Part shown: piece by piece, positions 18,886-27,533 of the stretch | How positions within the stretch are numbered: the stretch's first letter is position 1 | Layout: each line of letters opens with the position of its first letter | DNA from: Anaerotignum propionicum | GTDB lineage: Bacteria > Bacillota > Clostridia > Lachnospirales > Anaerotignaceae | DNA: 64,000 nucleotides | Reading direction: 5' to 3' | NCBI RefSeq assembly: GCF_024461735.1 | Contig: NZ_JANGAD010000003.1 | Location: forward strand, 186,001-250,000 | Made by a program: the position numbers and the translations under genes | The notes under the pieces: generated by a model | Seen by the model: the letters and a program-made list of their open reading frames with translations, nothing else | The model's database searches: none | Told to the model about the DNA's origin: nothing

Positions 18886-19938
18886 TCAAAAAGGAAGGAT
18901 GATTCCACCACCGGCTACATATTCTCCATCATACAAAACAAGAGACTGACCGGGAGTAATTGCCCGTTGAGGCTCATCAAAAATGCACTCAAGAATATCT
19001 GTATCTACCATTCTCACCGTACACCAGCCCATTTTATTCCCATAACGAATTTTACCTTGTAAGCGCATGCCATCCTCAAATTTTTCCAGTGCCATATGGG
19101 CTAACTCCCCAACACGAAGGCTTTTATGAAACAAGGTTTCATTTTCACATAAAACAACTTGGTTTTGTTTTGGATCAACAGCATAAACATACATCGGCTT
19201 TCCAAAAGCAAGACCTAAGCCTTTTCGCTGACCAACGGTGTAATGAATAATTCCCTTGTGCTTCCCCAAAACATTTCCCTCTAAATCAACGAAGCTGCCA
19301 GATTTGCCGTTATCACCACTTTCGTTGATAATAAAGGCTGCATAATCTCCATCGGGAATAAAACAAATATCTTGACTATCCCCTTTTTTTGCAATAAAGC
19401 CATCAATTTGCTGGGCAATTTTTCTTACCTCATCTTTTGTATAATCGCCAATGGGTAAAAGCATTGCTTCTAATTGCTCCTGAGTGAGGCGATATAAGGC
19501 ATAGGTTTGGTCTTTTTCCGCTGTTTCGGAATTACGAATGGCGTAGCGTCCCGTTTTGGGATGCTTATCAACTTTCGCATAGTGTCCTGTTGCAATATAT
19601 TGGGCACCAAGTTCATGAGCTTTTTGCAATAGAGCTTCGCCTTTAATATAACGGTTGCATACCACACAGGGATTTGGGGTAAGCCCATGAAAATACCGAT
19701 GAATAAAATCATCCACTACGTTTTCTTTAAATTCCTTTCTGAAGTCCAGAACAAAGTGGGGGATTCCTATTTTTTCAGCAACCATCTTTGCATCTTGAAT
19801 TGCCTGTGCACCGTTTTCACCTGGCCATAAATCCATAGTAACGCCTATGACATCGTATCCTTGCTGCTTTAATATGTAGGCGCAAACGGTACTGTCTACG
19901 CCGCCGGAGAGTCCTACGATTACTTTTTTATGATTCAC
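18886..19938 (-). CDS. mnmA: tRNA-specific 2-thiouridylase
   Basis: 350 residues from a GTG that follows GGGGGAAAAAGG. The PP-loop GLSGGVDST near the N-terminus binds ATP; the catalytic cysteine pair lies in NPCVVCNRYIK and SQDICFIP. The enzyme thiolates the wobble uridine of tRNA Lys, Glu and Gln; tRNA-Lys(UUU) is encoded elsewhere in the window. Its start overlaps the end of the upstream DUF5662 gene by 11 bases, indicating coupled translation. Confidence 0.95.
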   Translation of the reverse strand: MNHKKVIVGLSGGVDSTVCAYILKQQGYDVIGVTMDLWPGENGAQAIQDAKMVAEKIGIPHFVLDFRKEFKENVVDDFIHRYFHGLTPNPCVVCNRYIKGEALLQKAHELGAQYIATGHYAKVDKHPKTGRYAIRNSETAEKDQTYALYRLTQEQLEAMLLPIGDYTKDEVRKIAQQIDGFIAKKGDSQDICFIPDGDYAAFIINESGDNGKSGSFVDLEGNVLGKHKGIIHYTVGQRKGLGLAFGKPMYVYAVDPKQNQVVLCENETLFHKSLRVGELAHMALEKFEDGMRLQGKIRYGNKMGWCTVRMVDTDILECIFDEPQRAITPGQSLVLYDGEYVAGGGIILPF

Positions 19939-20527
19939 TTTTCCTTTTTCCCCCTTTAAAATGATTCTCAATAAATTGCTTTCTTGCACGTTTTCTTTCA
20001 TGCTTTAAGTATTTTTTTACATATGCAAAAGTGACATCCTCACCACATTCTGCAAGCATTTTCAAAAAGTGCTCCAATAGCCGAAGGGAATCCTTGTGCA
20101 TAATCTCATGAACAAGACGGCTTTGCAAATGATATTTCCATGGGCTTGCATCTGTATATTTGTCCTTTTGATAAGTCTTGCAAGCGGCAATGCGATCCAT
20201 GAACATTTCTGCCACAAATCGGACAGGCATTTTCATTCCACCCAACAGGCGCTCTTGGCCTCTGCTGTAATCAATCCAATATTCAAAGTGATGTTTATTT
20301 CTCCCTTTATGATGCAGCCATGAACTGGAATAGCCTTTATCCTCCCGTTCGGCATTGTTAGGACTACGATCTCCTTGAAAATATTTTGCGCCTACTAAAA
20401 ACTCGGTAGGTGAAAACTTAGAAAGATCATGGGTCACTCCCTGCCAATAAAGCCCCACTCGAAAACAGTGTTGTCGAACTAAGTATCTGTGGTGCGTAAT
20501 TGTTTTCAGGTGCTCCATTGCTTTCAT
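19928..20527 (-). CDS. DUF5662 family protein
   Basis: 199 residues. Rich in histidine, tryptophan and tyrosine, with HHRYLVRQHCFRVGLYWQG, DLSKFSPTEF and HHKGRNKHHFEYWIDY, the recognisable core of DUF5662. The spaced HD and HH pairs suggest a metal-binding HD-like fold, but no function is known. Lysine- and arginine-rich C-terminus. The ATG at 20527 follows GGAGGT; the longer reading frame upstream is not supported. Overlaps mnmA. Confidence 0.8.
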   Translation of the reverse strand: MKAMEHLKTITHHRYLVRQHCFRVGLYWQGVTHDLSKFSPTEFLVGAKYFQGDRSPNNAEREDKGYSSSWLHHKGRNKHHFEYWIDYSRGQERLLGGMKMPVRFVAEMFMDRIAACKTYQKDKYTDASPWKYHLQSRLVHEIMHKDSLRLLEHFLKMLAECGEDVTFAYVKKYLKHERKRARKQFIENHFKGGKRKSES

Positions 20528-20844
20528 TATTAAACCTCCATATATAGAGCTTGTGATTAATGATAAAGCTCTAACCTTATTTGCAATTAAAATAAAAAAG
20601 AAATATGTAAATTTTATCGTACTGCACAAAAAGACACTTCTGCCCAAAGACAGAAGAAGCTTAAGAAAACCATGATTTACTCCGTGAGAATACAAGGGAA
20701 CCTTTTGTACTATATTTTAAAAGCCAAATTGAGAAACGTAATGACTCCTTTTTATCCTGTATTGAAACTTAAGATTATGGTCATCAACATACATATAATA
20801 TAGAAAGAATAGTCAATTTTTGAACAATATCCTCTGAGATAAAC
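20528..20844. other. Intergenic leader of the DUF5662-mnmA unit, with one hairpin
   Basis: No gene seen in 317 bases. On the minus strand CTTCTG (20651-20656 side) pairs with CAGAAG (20637-20642 side), followed by a short T-rich stretch, about 110 bases before the DUF5662 start; it could be an attenuator or a remnant terminator. No T-box or riboswitch motif recognised. Confidence 0.4.
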
Positions 20845-20883
20845 CAATAAAAATCAGCGGCACAGGCCCATTGCCCGGCCGCT
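20845..20883 (-). terminator. Intrinsic terminator of the isochorismatase-like gene
   Basis: On the minus strand AGCGGC pairs with GCCGCT, with inner GGGC pairing GCCT-like bases, followed by ATTTTTATT, 18 bases past the stop. Confidence 0.8.
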
Positions 20884-20900
20884 TACTTTTGCCAAAGCTA

Positions 20901-21443
20901 TTATTTTACTAATTTTGAAATCACTTTAAAGTGTGGAGATTTAGCGCCTCCGGTTAATTCAAACAAGGCTGCTTCGCATGTTGTTAAAATGGCACCTTCT
21001 GCCTTCATTCTTTCCAGCCCGATTTCCTTATCATAAGGATTTCTGGAACCAACACAATCCGCAACAACAAATACACGGTAGCCATCACCTAAAAGGTCAA
21101 GAACAGTTTGTAATACGCAAATATGCGCTTCCACACCACAAATCAAAATGGTTTTTTTGTTCTGTGCTTTCACCCAATTTGCAATCTCTTCACATTCGAA
21201 ACAGCTAAAAGTGTGTTTTTCCATATACTGAAAAGACTCCATTACACTGGTGAATTCAGGAACTGTTTCTCCCAAACCTTTGGTGTATTGCTGGGACACT
21301 GCAAAGGGTACTCCGATTTCATTCAAACCCTGAGCCAACACCACTGCTTTTTTTACTATTTCTGCATTTTGGTTGATAACAGGAACTAATTTTTCCTGAA
21401 AATCAATAAACAACGCCGCTGTATCTTCCGCTAATATTCTCAT
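20901..21443 (-). CDS. Isochorismatase-family cysteine hydrolase
   Basis: 180 residues. The catalytic triad is visible as D14 (IDFQEKLVPV), K76 (EKHTFSCF) and C109 (GVEAHICVLQT) with the cis-peptide segment before the cysteine. Length and the VVADCVGSRNPYDKE block fit the YcaC/nicotinamidase-related group of unknown substrate. ATG with a ribosome binding site GGAGGAAA. Monocistronic with its own terminator. Confidence 0.88.
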   Translation of the reverse strand: MRILAEDTAALFIDFQEKLVPVINQNAEIVKKAVVLAQGLNEIGVPFAVSQQYTKGLGETVPEFTSVMESFQYMEKHTFSCFECEEIANWVKAQNKKTILICGVEAHICVLQTVLDLLGDGYRVFVVADCVGSRNPYDKEIGLERMKAEGAILTTCEAALFELTGGAKSPHFKVISKLVK

Positions 21444-21574
21444 CTACAATTTCCTCCTAATATCCATGTTATGTGTAAAAGCTTAGCATAAAGAGATAAT
21501 CAAGAAATGATATCCCAAACACATTGCGCTTTTTATCTACATTTTACATGATATTAAAAGGGTTGTCCATGGAA

Positions 21575-22351
21575 TTACACATATTTTTGCATATGCTTTA
21601 ATGCGCTTTTTTCTAGACGGCTTACTTGTGCTTGGCTGATACCGATTTCCGTACTAACTTCCGTTTGTGTTTTTCCTTCAAAAAAACGCAGAGATACAAT
21701 TCTCTTTTCACGGTCAGAAAGATGGTGCATTGCTTCACCTAACGAAAGGTTTTCCAGCCATAGCTTATCTCCATTTTTTTCATCGCTCACCTGATCCATA
21801 ACAAACAAGGTGTCACCACCATCGTGATAAACGGGTTCATATAATGAAACGGGGTCTTGAATGGCGTCCATTGCTGTGACAACACTTTCCCTGGAAATAC
21901 CCATTTCCCTTGCAATTTCCTCTATGGTAGGCTCTTTTTCTCGTTCCGCCATGAGGCGTTCCTTTGCCTGCAATGCTTTATATGCTGTATCCCTTAAAGA
22001 ACGACTTACCCGAATGGAATTATTATCCCGAAGGTATCGTCTAATTTCACCAATAATCATTGGACAACAATAGGTTGAGGGCATTACCTGCATATTGATA
22101 TCAAAATTGTCGATGGCCTTAATTAATCCCACCACACCAACTTGAAATAAATCATCCATATTTTCGTTTCTGTTTTCAAATCTTTTTATAATACTTAAAA
22201 CCAATCTCAGGTTTCCTTCAATCAATTTTTCTCTGGCAGATTCATCGCCGTTTTTAAATTTAATAAAGAGCTCTCGTGCCTCAGCACCACTTAAAGTTGG
22301 TAAATTTGAAGTGTTAATACCACTGATTTCTACTTTTCCATAATAACCCAT
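21575..22351 (-). CDS. sigG: Forespore RNA polymerase sigma factor SigG
   Basis: 258 residues. The KVEISGINTSNLPTLSG start, the GEIRRYLRDNNSIRVSRSLR block and the DAIQDPVSLYEPVYHDGGD block are diagnostic of SigG; region 4 ends with GKTQTEVSTEIGISQAQVSR. It directs late forespore gene expression. The region 2.3 segment reads MPSTYCCP where SigG proteins normally have KFSTYAVP, a marked change in a conserved helix. The ATG at 22351 follows GGAGTGG. The gene stands alone, not next to spoIIGA-sigE as in many Clostridia. Confidence 0.93.
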   Translation of the reverse strand: MGYYGKVEISGINTSNLPTLSGAEARELFIKFKNGDESAREKLIEGNLRLVLSIIKRFENRNENMDDLFQVGVVGLIKAIDNFDINMQVMPSTYCCPMIIGEIRRYLRDNNSIRVSRSLRDTAYKALQAKERLMAEREKEPTIEEIAREMGISRESVVTAMDAIQDPVSLYEPVYHDGGDTLFVMDQVSDEKNGDKLWLENLSLGEAMHHLSDREKRIVSLRFFEGKTQTEVSTEIGISQAQVSRLEKSALKHMQKYV

Positions 22352-22456
22352 TATGCCCACTCCTATCAAGCAATTTGGCAACAACAAAAATGGAAAACCA
22401 TCTCTGTTGAAGATAATAAAAATCTCCCCCTGAATGAAGTTATTTATACCTTGCAA

Positions 22457-22967
22457 ATATCGTCATTTTCTTTTTGATTTTTTGTGAAATTAAGAATTAT
22501 GAGGTTTTAAGGATTTTTTGAGAATGGAAATTATGAAGTGTTCTAAAAAATAAGAGCGCTATCTCTCATAAGAATATAAGATTTTCCAGAACAAGGGGTC
22601 AGGGATAGACTACAGCTATTAATTTTTAATAATTTTCTCTATGGAAATAATAGAAAAAAAGACTGGATTATATTTCATTCATGGTTCATTCCTCTTTTTG
22701 TTTCGACTTATGATAGCATTGTGCAAATAAAGCACAATGTATACAATATTTCCAAATTTATTGACGAATTCAAAGACAAAAGTGCGCTATAGAAAGTATG
22801 TTTTAAGAATTCTACTTTATTTTTAAAAATAAGCAAGTTTCATTTGTATAATAGCGCTAAAAAAATAATAAAAGAAATATCAACTAAATGAATAAAAATT
22901 AGTTTATTGTGCACAAAAATGAATAGCGCAATTTATATAAATGACACAAAAATAAATTAAAATAGTA
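22457..22967. promoter_or_regulatory. AT-rich upstream region of amt with repeated palindromic motifs
   Basis: No gene seen. CATTGTGC-N7-GCACAATG (22717-22739) is a perfect inverted repeat and TTGTGCACAA (22907-22916) is a compact form of the same half-sites. The hexamer TAGCGC or its complement GCGCTA appears at about 22555, 22794, 22852 and 22923. These look like operators for a regulator acting on the ammonium transporter gene. Confidence 0.5.
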
Positions 22968-22996
22968 TTGACAATATTTTTTTTAGGTGTTAAACT
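22968..22996 (+). promoter_or_regulatory. Sigma-A promoter of amt
   Basis: TTGACA (22968-22973) and TAAACT (22991-22996) are 17 bases apart; the predicted start is near 23003. Confidence 0.75.
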
Positions 22997-23014
22997 GCGT
23001 TAAGTAAAGGCAAA

Positions 23015-23047
23015 GGTGCTGGGTGGTATTCCCCCAGCGCCTTTTTT
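23015..23047 (+). terminator. Terminator hairpin in the amt leader
   Basis: GGTGCTGGG (23015-23023) pairs with CCCAGCGCC (23033-23041) and six T follow. It begins only about a dozen bases after the predicted start and 30 bases before the amt start codon, so it should control read-through into amt. Confidence 0.8.
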
Positions 23048-23076
23048 ATTGTCTAATTAAAAAGGGGGTAGTGTAT

Positions 23077-24822
23077 ATGGATTCGATAGGGTTATTTGAA
23101 CAGGCGTCGTCGGATTTATTTGGTGTTTGGTTTTTGATGGGCGCGGTATTGGTATTTTTTATGCAAGCTGGGTTTGCCATGGTTGAAACAGGATTCACCA
23201 GAGCAAAAAATGCCGGTAACATTATTATGAAAAATCTCATGGATTTTTGTATTGGCACTGTGGTGTTTTTGCTTATTGGGTTTAATCTCATGATGGCAGA
23301 GGATACCCTATTTGGACTGGTAGGAATTCCAAATCTGAATCTTTTTACTGATTTTGCGAATTTTCCTTGGTCCTCCTTCGTTTTCAACTTGGTTTTCTGT
23401 GCCACAGCCGCCACCATTGTTTCCGGCGCCATGGCTGAGAGAACAAAGTTTAACGCTTATTTGATTTACAGTGCTATCATCAGTTGTCTGATTTATCCAA
23501 TTGAGGCGGGTTGGGTTTGGAACACCAACGGATGGTTATATCAGATGGGCTATGTGGATTTTGCTGGTTCATCGGTTATCCACATGGTAGGTGGTATTTC
23601 CTCCATCATCGGTGCAAAATTATTAGGCCCCCGTATTGGCAAATACACAAAAGGGAAAGATGGGAAAACAGTTGTACACGCAATCCCCGGGCACTCTCTT
23701 ACATTAGGTGCATTGGGTGTATTTATTTTATGGTTTGGTTGGTATGGATTTAATGGTGCCGCAGCTACCCAGGTAGGGCAGTTAGCACAGATTTTTGCTA
23801 CCACCACAATTGCGGCTGGATTTTCAACGGTGACAACAATGATTTTCACTTGGTTAAAAAATGGCAAGCCCGATATTTCTATGACATTAAACGGTTCTTT
23901 GGCTGGCTTGGTTGCTATTACAGCGCCTTGTGGCAACGTTGATGTGATTGGTGCAATTATTATAGGTATTGTTGCGGGCTTTCTGGTTGTTCTGGTTGTT
24001 GAATTTATAGATTTAAAGCTACATATTGATGATCCCGTTGGTGCCGTTGCGGTGCATGGTGCAAATGGTATTTGGGGAACGTTGGCTGTTGGGCTGTTTA
24101 ATATTTATGAAAGTGACGGCATCACGAAAGGGTTATTCTACGGTGGCGGTGCTGAACAGCTTATCAAGCAATGTATTGGCGTATTGGCAATTGGTGCTTG
24201 GACGGCTATAACCATGTATATAGTCTTTACAGTAATAAAGAAGACAAATGGACTTAGAGTAACATCTGCTGAGGAAATTGAAGGCCTTGATATCAGTGAG
24301 CATGGTCTTGCAAGCAGCTATGCTGATTTTATGCCAGTTACCAATTCCTACGGTGGTTTGGTTGGCAGTGCGCCTTCTAACGAGCTGATTGAAGAAAAGA
24401 TTTCGGTATCCATGGATGAAGCGGTTCCTGTTGAGTACAACGTATCCACAAATCCTCTAGTGAAGCCCAAAATCACAAAGGTTACGATTATCACACGTCA
24501 GAGCAAGTTTGACGAACTAAAGAGTGCCATGAATGCAATTGAAGTAACAGGCATGACTGTCATTCAGGTTGTTGGTTGTGGGTTACAGAAGGGCAGCAGT
24601 CAATACTACCGTGGTGTACCAGTTGAGATCAATCTTTTACCCAAGATTCAGGTTGAGATTGTTGTAACAAAGGTACCTGTTGAGCGGGTTATTGAAGCGG
24701 CGAAGAAAGCGCTTTACACTGGGAACATTGGCGACGGAAAAATCTTTATCTACAATGTTGAGGATGTTATCAAAATCAGAACCGGAGAGACTGGTTACGA
24801 CGCAATGCAGGGTGAAGAATAA
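23077..24822 (+). CDS. amt: Ammonium transporter Amt fused to a PII (GlnK) domain
   Basis: 581 residues. Residues about 1-400 are an Amt channel with eleven helices, the twin histidines in IPGHSLTLGALG and AVHGANGIWG, and the FVNxxF-type core. A linker of about 60 residues leads to a PII domain (about 462-575) starting PKITKVTIIT, with the T-loop QYYRGVPVEINLLPK containing the tyrosine that can be uridylylated, and the GDGKIFIY B-loop. PII proteins normally block Amt as separate trimers; here the regulator is covalently attached. ATG at 23077 follows AAGGGGG. Confidence 0.95.
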   Translation: MDSIGLFEQASSDLFGVWFLMGAVLVFFMQAGFAMVETGFTRAKNAGNIIMKNLMDFCIGTVVFLLIGFNLMMAEDTLFGLVGIPNLNLFTDFANFPWSSFVFNLVFCATAATIVSGAMAERTKFNAYLIYSAIISCLIYPIEAGWVWNTNGWLYQMGYVDFAGSSVIHMVGGISSIIGAKLLGPRIGKYTKGKDGKTVVHAIPGHSLTLGALGVFILWFGWYGFNGAAATQVGQLAQIFATTTIAAGFSTVTTMIFTWLKNGKPDISMTLNGSLAGLVAITAPCGNVDVIGAIIIGIVAGFLVVLVVEFIDLKLHIDDPVGAVAVHGANGIWGTLAVGLFNIYESDGITKGLFYGGGAEQLIKQCIGVLAIGAWTAITMYIVFTVIKKTNGLRVTSAEEIEGLDISEHGLASSYADFMPVTNSYGGLVGSAPSNELIEEKISVSMDEAVPVEYNVSTNPLVKPKITKVTIITRQSKFDELKSAMNAIEVTGMTVIQVVGCGLQKGSSQYYRGVPVEINLLPKIQVEIVVTKVPVERVIEAAKKALYTGNIGDGKIFIYNVEDVIKIRTGETGYDAMQGEE

Positions 24823-24856
24823 AAGGCTAAAGACCTTGGGCTTTGCCCAAACCCAC

Positions 24857-24918
24857 TTGCTTTTTGAAAAAAGCAAGACCAAAAACTTTTATGAAACCCG
24901 CATAGAAATGCGGGTTTC
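24857..24918 (+). terminator. Hairpins downstream of amt
   Basis: CTTGCTTTTTG/AAAAAAGCAAG (24857-24878) and GAAACCCGCAT/ATGCGGGTTTC (24893-24918) lie in series after the amt stop. T-runs are weak, but the tandem stems should end transcription. Confidence 0.6.
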
Positions 24919-25044
24919 AATTGGTTATGAGTATAGCGAATAAATAAGCTTTTATTATATTTCTCTTCTTGTGGATATTTTTGTTGAATATTATTGCCAC
25001 TATATAATTTAATTCCTTATTTCTCAGGATACAGATAATACAAT

Positions 25045-25076
25045 TCCCTAAAATTAGGGATGGTGTGGTGTATAAT
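25045..25076 (+). promoter_or_regulatory. Promoter and operator-like palindrome before the first XRE gene
   Basis: TCCCTAA-AA-TTAGGGA (25045-25060) is a perfect inverted repeat covering the expected -35 zone of a TATAAT box at 25071-25076. Its position suggests autorepression. Confidence 0.5.
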
Positions 25077-25097
25077 TACATCACAGGTGGTGATATT

Positions 25098-25406
25098 ATG
25101 AACGAAAATTTTTTTAGCAGGCGAATCTCACAGCTACGAACTGCAAAAGGAGTTTCTGCAAGAGATATGAGCTTATCTTTAGGGCAAAGTGAAAGCTATA
25201 TCAATAAGATAGAGAATGGGAAAGCCTTTTTGTCTATGCAAGCATTTTTCTATATTTGTGAATATTTCGGTATTACTCCCAAGGATTTTTTTGATGAGGA
25301 AATAAGCAATCCCATTCTAATCCATGAGGTATTAAAGGACTTAAATATGCTGGATGACAAACAGATCGGAAATATACATGAGATTGTAAAGGCTTTAAAA
25401 AAGTAA
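25098..25406 (+). CDS. XRE-family helix-turn-helix regulator, paralogue 1
   Basis: 102 residues. An N-terminal XRE domain (about 8-62) has the recognition part SLGQSESYINKIENGK; the C-terminal 40 residues form a helical tail, LKDLNMLDDKQIGNIHEIVK. The ATG at 25098 follows GGTGGTG. It is clearly a paralogue of the gene at 25850, same length and layout, with a small inverted gene between them. Confidence 0.85.
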   Translation: MNENFFSRRISQLRTAKGVSARDMSLSLGQSESYINKIENGKAFLSMQAFFYICEYFGITPKDFFDEEISNPILIHEVLKDLNMLDDKQIGNIHEIVKALKK

Positions 25407-25430
25407 GGTATGTGCATGGTAAAATAGAAA

Positions 25431-25479
25431 AATCTATAGGGTGTCAATAAAACCACGACACCCTATAGATTTTTTATTT
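25431..25479. terminator. Bidirectional terminator
   Basis: AATCTATAGGGTGTC (25431-25445) pairs exactly with GACACCCTATAGATT (25457-25471); T-rich on the right, A-rich on the left. Serves the XRE gene and the convergent small gene. Confidence 0.9.
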
Positions 25480-25701
25480 TTTTTCTTGGTATTTAAATTT
25501 GTGAGAAATTGCTTCAATAAACTCATCTACCGTAGGAACTTCCCCGTGATATGTAATGCTTTGTTGTAATACCATTTCACTTAGTGTTTTGTCCTTTTTC
25601 TTATAAGAATTCTCAATTGCATCCTGCATCTCTTTCTTCACTTCAGTTACAGATATTCCGTCCTCTTTTGCAATTTTTTGATAGATACGTTTCATATTCA
25701 A
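25474..25701 (-). CDS. Small Spo0A C-terminal-like protein
   Basis: 75 residues from a TTG behind AAGGAGAG. IYQKIAKEDGISVTEVKKEM followed by QDAIENSY resembles the DNA-contact helices of the Spo0A effector domain, and the PTVDEFIEAIS tail matches small proteins annotated with that domain in Clostridia. No receiver domain. Role unknown; its position between two related XRE genes is striking. The alternative start is an ATG two codons later. Confidence 0.55.
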   Translation of the reverse strand: MNMKRIYQKIAKEDGISVTEVKKEMQDAIENSYKKKDKTLSEMVLQQSITYHGEVPTVDEFIEAISHKFKYQEKK

Positions 25702-25724
25702 GTGAAATCTCTCCTTCTTAAATA

Positions 25725-25824
25725 TTTAATATTGTATTTAAACAATTTTACAACATTTAATATTGTAAGTCAATTATAATAAGATTTTAAAAATTGTACA
25801 TAGTATAAAATTAAAAGGTACAAT
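25725..25824 (+). promoter_or_regulatory. Operator-like repeats before the second XRE gene
   Basis: TTTAATATTGTA is repeated exactly at 25725-25736 and 25756-25767, and ATTGTAC (25793-25799) faces GTACAAT (25818-25824). The region serves the divergent small gene and the XRE gene at 25850. Confidence 0.45.
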
Positions 25825-25849
25825 GTTGTATATAAGGAGATGATGAGAC

Positions 25850-26158
25850 ATGTATGATAGGTTTATTTCTGAAAGAATATCAAAATTACGAACAGCAAAA
25901 AAGGTCTCTGCCCGTGACATGAGCTTGACCATTGGGCAAAACGAAAACTACATTAATCATATAGAAAATGGCAAATCTATGCCTTCTATGCAGGTGTTTT
26001 TCTATATTTGCGAGTATTTCAATATCACCCCAAAAGATTTTTTTGACGAAGAAACCAATAACCCCTCATTACTGAATGCCGTTTTGAAAGACTTGAATGC
26101 GTTAACCGAACATCAGATTTTAAATATACATGAAATTGTGAAAGGACTAAAAAAATGA
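25850..26158 (+). CDS. XRE-family helix-turn-helix regulator, paralogue 2
   Basis: 102 residues, with TIGQNENYINHIENGKSMPS as recognition segment and a helical tail LKDLNALTEHQILNIHEIVK. Same architecture as the gene at 25098. ATG follows AAGGAGATG. A terminator starts inside its stop region. Confidence 0.85.
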   Translation: MYDRFISERISKLRTAKKVSARDMSLTIGQNENYINHIENGKSMPSMQVFFYICEYFNITPKDFFDEETNNPSLLNAVLKDLNALTEHQILNIHEIVKGLKK

Positions 26159-26190
26159 AGCAAGTGGTTAATACCACATGCTTCATTTTT
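26156..26190 (+). terminator. Intrinsic terminator after XRE paralogue 2
   Basis: TGAAGCA pairs with TGCTTCA, inner GTGGT with ACCAC around TAAT, then five T. It overlaps the stop codon. Confidence 0.8.
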
Positions 26191-26218
26191 ATTTCGACAA
26201 GTTCAGTCAATTTGAATT

Positions 26219-27334
26219 TTAGTGCTTTAATGTTACGGTTTTTGCTTCTGAATTCCATGAAACGTGAGTTTCGTCAATTTCCATAATCTTCATCCAATCC
26301 CTTAAAGATACAAATAGACGACCATCTTGAATTTCAGCTGCTGTTGCCAGGTCAATTGTTGCGCTATCCTTTGTCATGGTTTTTTGATTGGCAACAAGAG
26401 TAAAGAGTTTGTTGTTATAAGAAATTTGTGCTGTTTTCGTGGTTGCGTCCCATTTGATATCTACATTGGGGTCTGAAAGAACCAATAAAGCACGTAATGG
26501 CAGCATGGTGTAACCGTTGGTGATATAGGGTACAGCATCTGCGGTATAGGCAGTTTCGCCATTCTTTTTGATTTCTTTATTGCCGATAGTAATCAAATAA
26601 GTAGTTTCCGTTACTTCTTCCGTAGGCTTTTCTTCGGGAGTCTCCGTTGGTGTTTCGGGAGCTTTTGTTTCAGCTTTGGATAAAGTTACAATTTCTTCAT
26701 CTTTGTCACGGGTTTCTTTATAATCGAAGGTAATGCTTTTGGGGTCAACTCCGCTTTTTGTGACAACGAAAACTGCATCATCATTTAGGTCGTCAGGAAA
26801 GGTAAGCTTCGCATCATCATTTATAGTAACTGCAACCTTATTTGCTTTTAAGTCATAAATATAAATTGCGTGTCTGGGTGAGTCCACATTGATTTCAGCT
26901 TTGCTATCGATGGATAATACACCGCTATTTACATAAATTCCACTGGCACCTGCACTTTCGATATCGATTTCCAATTTTCCTTTGCCATCAATAATTAAAT
27001 CGCCTTCACTGTAAACGCCGTTGCAGTGATAAGAATTGGTGGTGATTTTATTATTTTTTCCTTCTAAATAAAGAGTACTGTCTTTGGGGAGCAGAATGGC
27101 TGAGCTTTTTTCACGAACACCTGTCTTTACCACACCTTGAAAGTTGTTCAGCGTTAATATTTTATCACTGGCGTCCCAAGTCCAATTGTCCCCTTGCTGG
27201 TCAGCTTTCACCTCTCTGAAATCCATCATCATAAGACTGATTTCTGTTTCTGCATCTGCCGCTAAAGCGGTAACAGGAGCAAAGCCCATTACTGTGCAAC
27301 AGCATAAAAGAATAGAAATAATTTTTTTCTTCAT
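26219..27334 (-). CDS. Secreted protein with beta-helix-like region and stalk (Cu-amine-oxidase N-like) domain
   Basis: 371 residues. A signal peptide (1-26) ends in VTALAA. Residues about 50-190 are short beta repeats (GVYSEGDLIIDGKGKLEI type) like carbohydrate-binding beta-helices. A TPTETPEEKPTEEVTE linker leads to a C-terminal stalk domain with the TMLPLRALL and FVSLRDWMKIM segments typical of the copper amine oxidase N-terminal-like family of cell-surface proteins. No sortase motif or SLH domain, so surface attachment is unclear. ATG with GGAGG. Confidence 0.75.
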   Translation of the reverse strand: MKKKIISILLCCCTVMGFAPVTALAADAETEISLMMMDFREVKADQQGDNWTWDASDKILTLNNFQGVVKTGVREKSSAILLPKDSTLYLEGKNNKITTNSYHCNGVYSEGDLIIDGKGKLEIDIESAGASGIYVNSGVLSIDSKAEINVDSPRHAIYIYDLKANKVAVTINDDAKLTFPDDLNDDAVFVVTKSGVDPKSITFDYKETRDKDEEIVTLSKAETKAPETPTETPEEKPTEEVTETTYLITIGNKEIKKNGETAYTADAVPYITNGYTMLPLRALLVLSDPNVDIKWDATTKTAQISYNNKLFTLVANQKTMTKDSATIDLATAAEIQDGRLFVSLRDWMKIMEIDETHVSWNSEAKTVTLKH

Positions 27335-27533
27335 TTTGAAACCTCCTTTTGATATATTTTAACATGTTGTGAAAAAAAGTGAAGGAAAAAAACTTTTTTA
27401 ATTCTGACGAGTAAATTTTGGAAAAGTTCCCAGAAGATTAAAATTGAGTGTGTTTCTTGTGGCATCAACATTTTATATGGTGTATAATAAAGCTTAATGA
27501 GAATTTGAAAAGGAAAAGAAGTGGAGGATTTAC

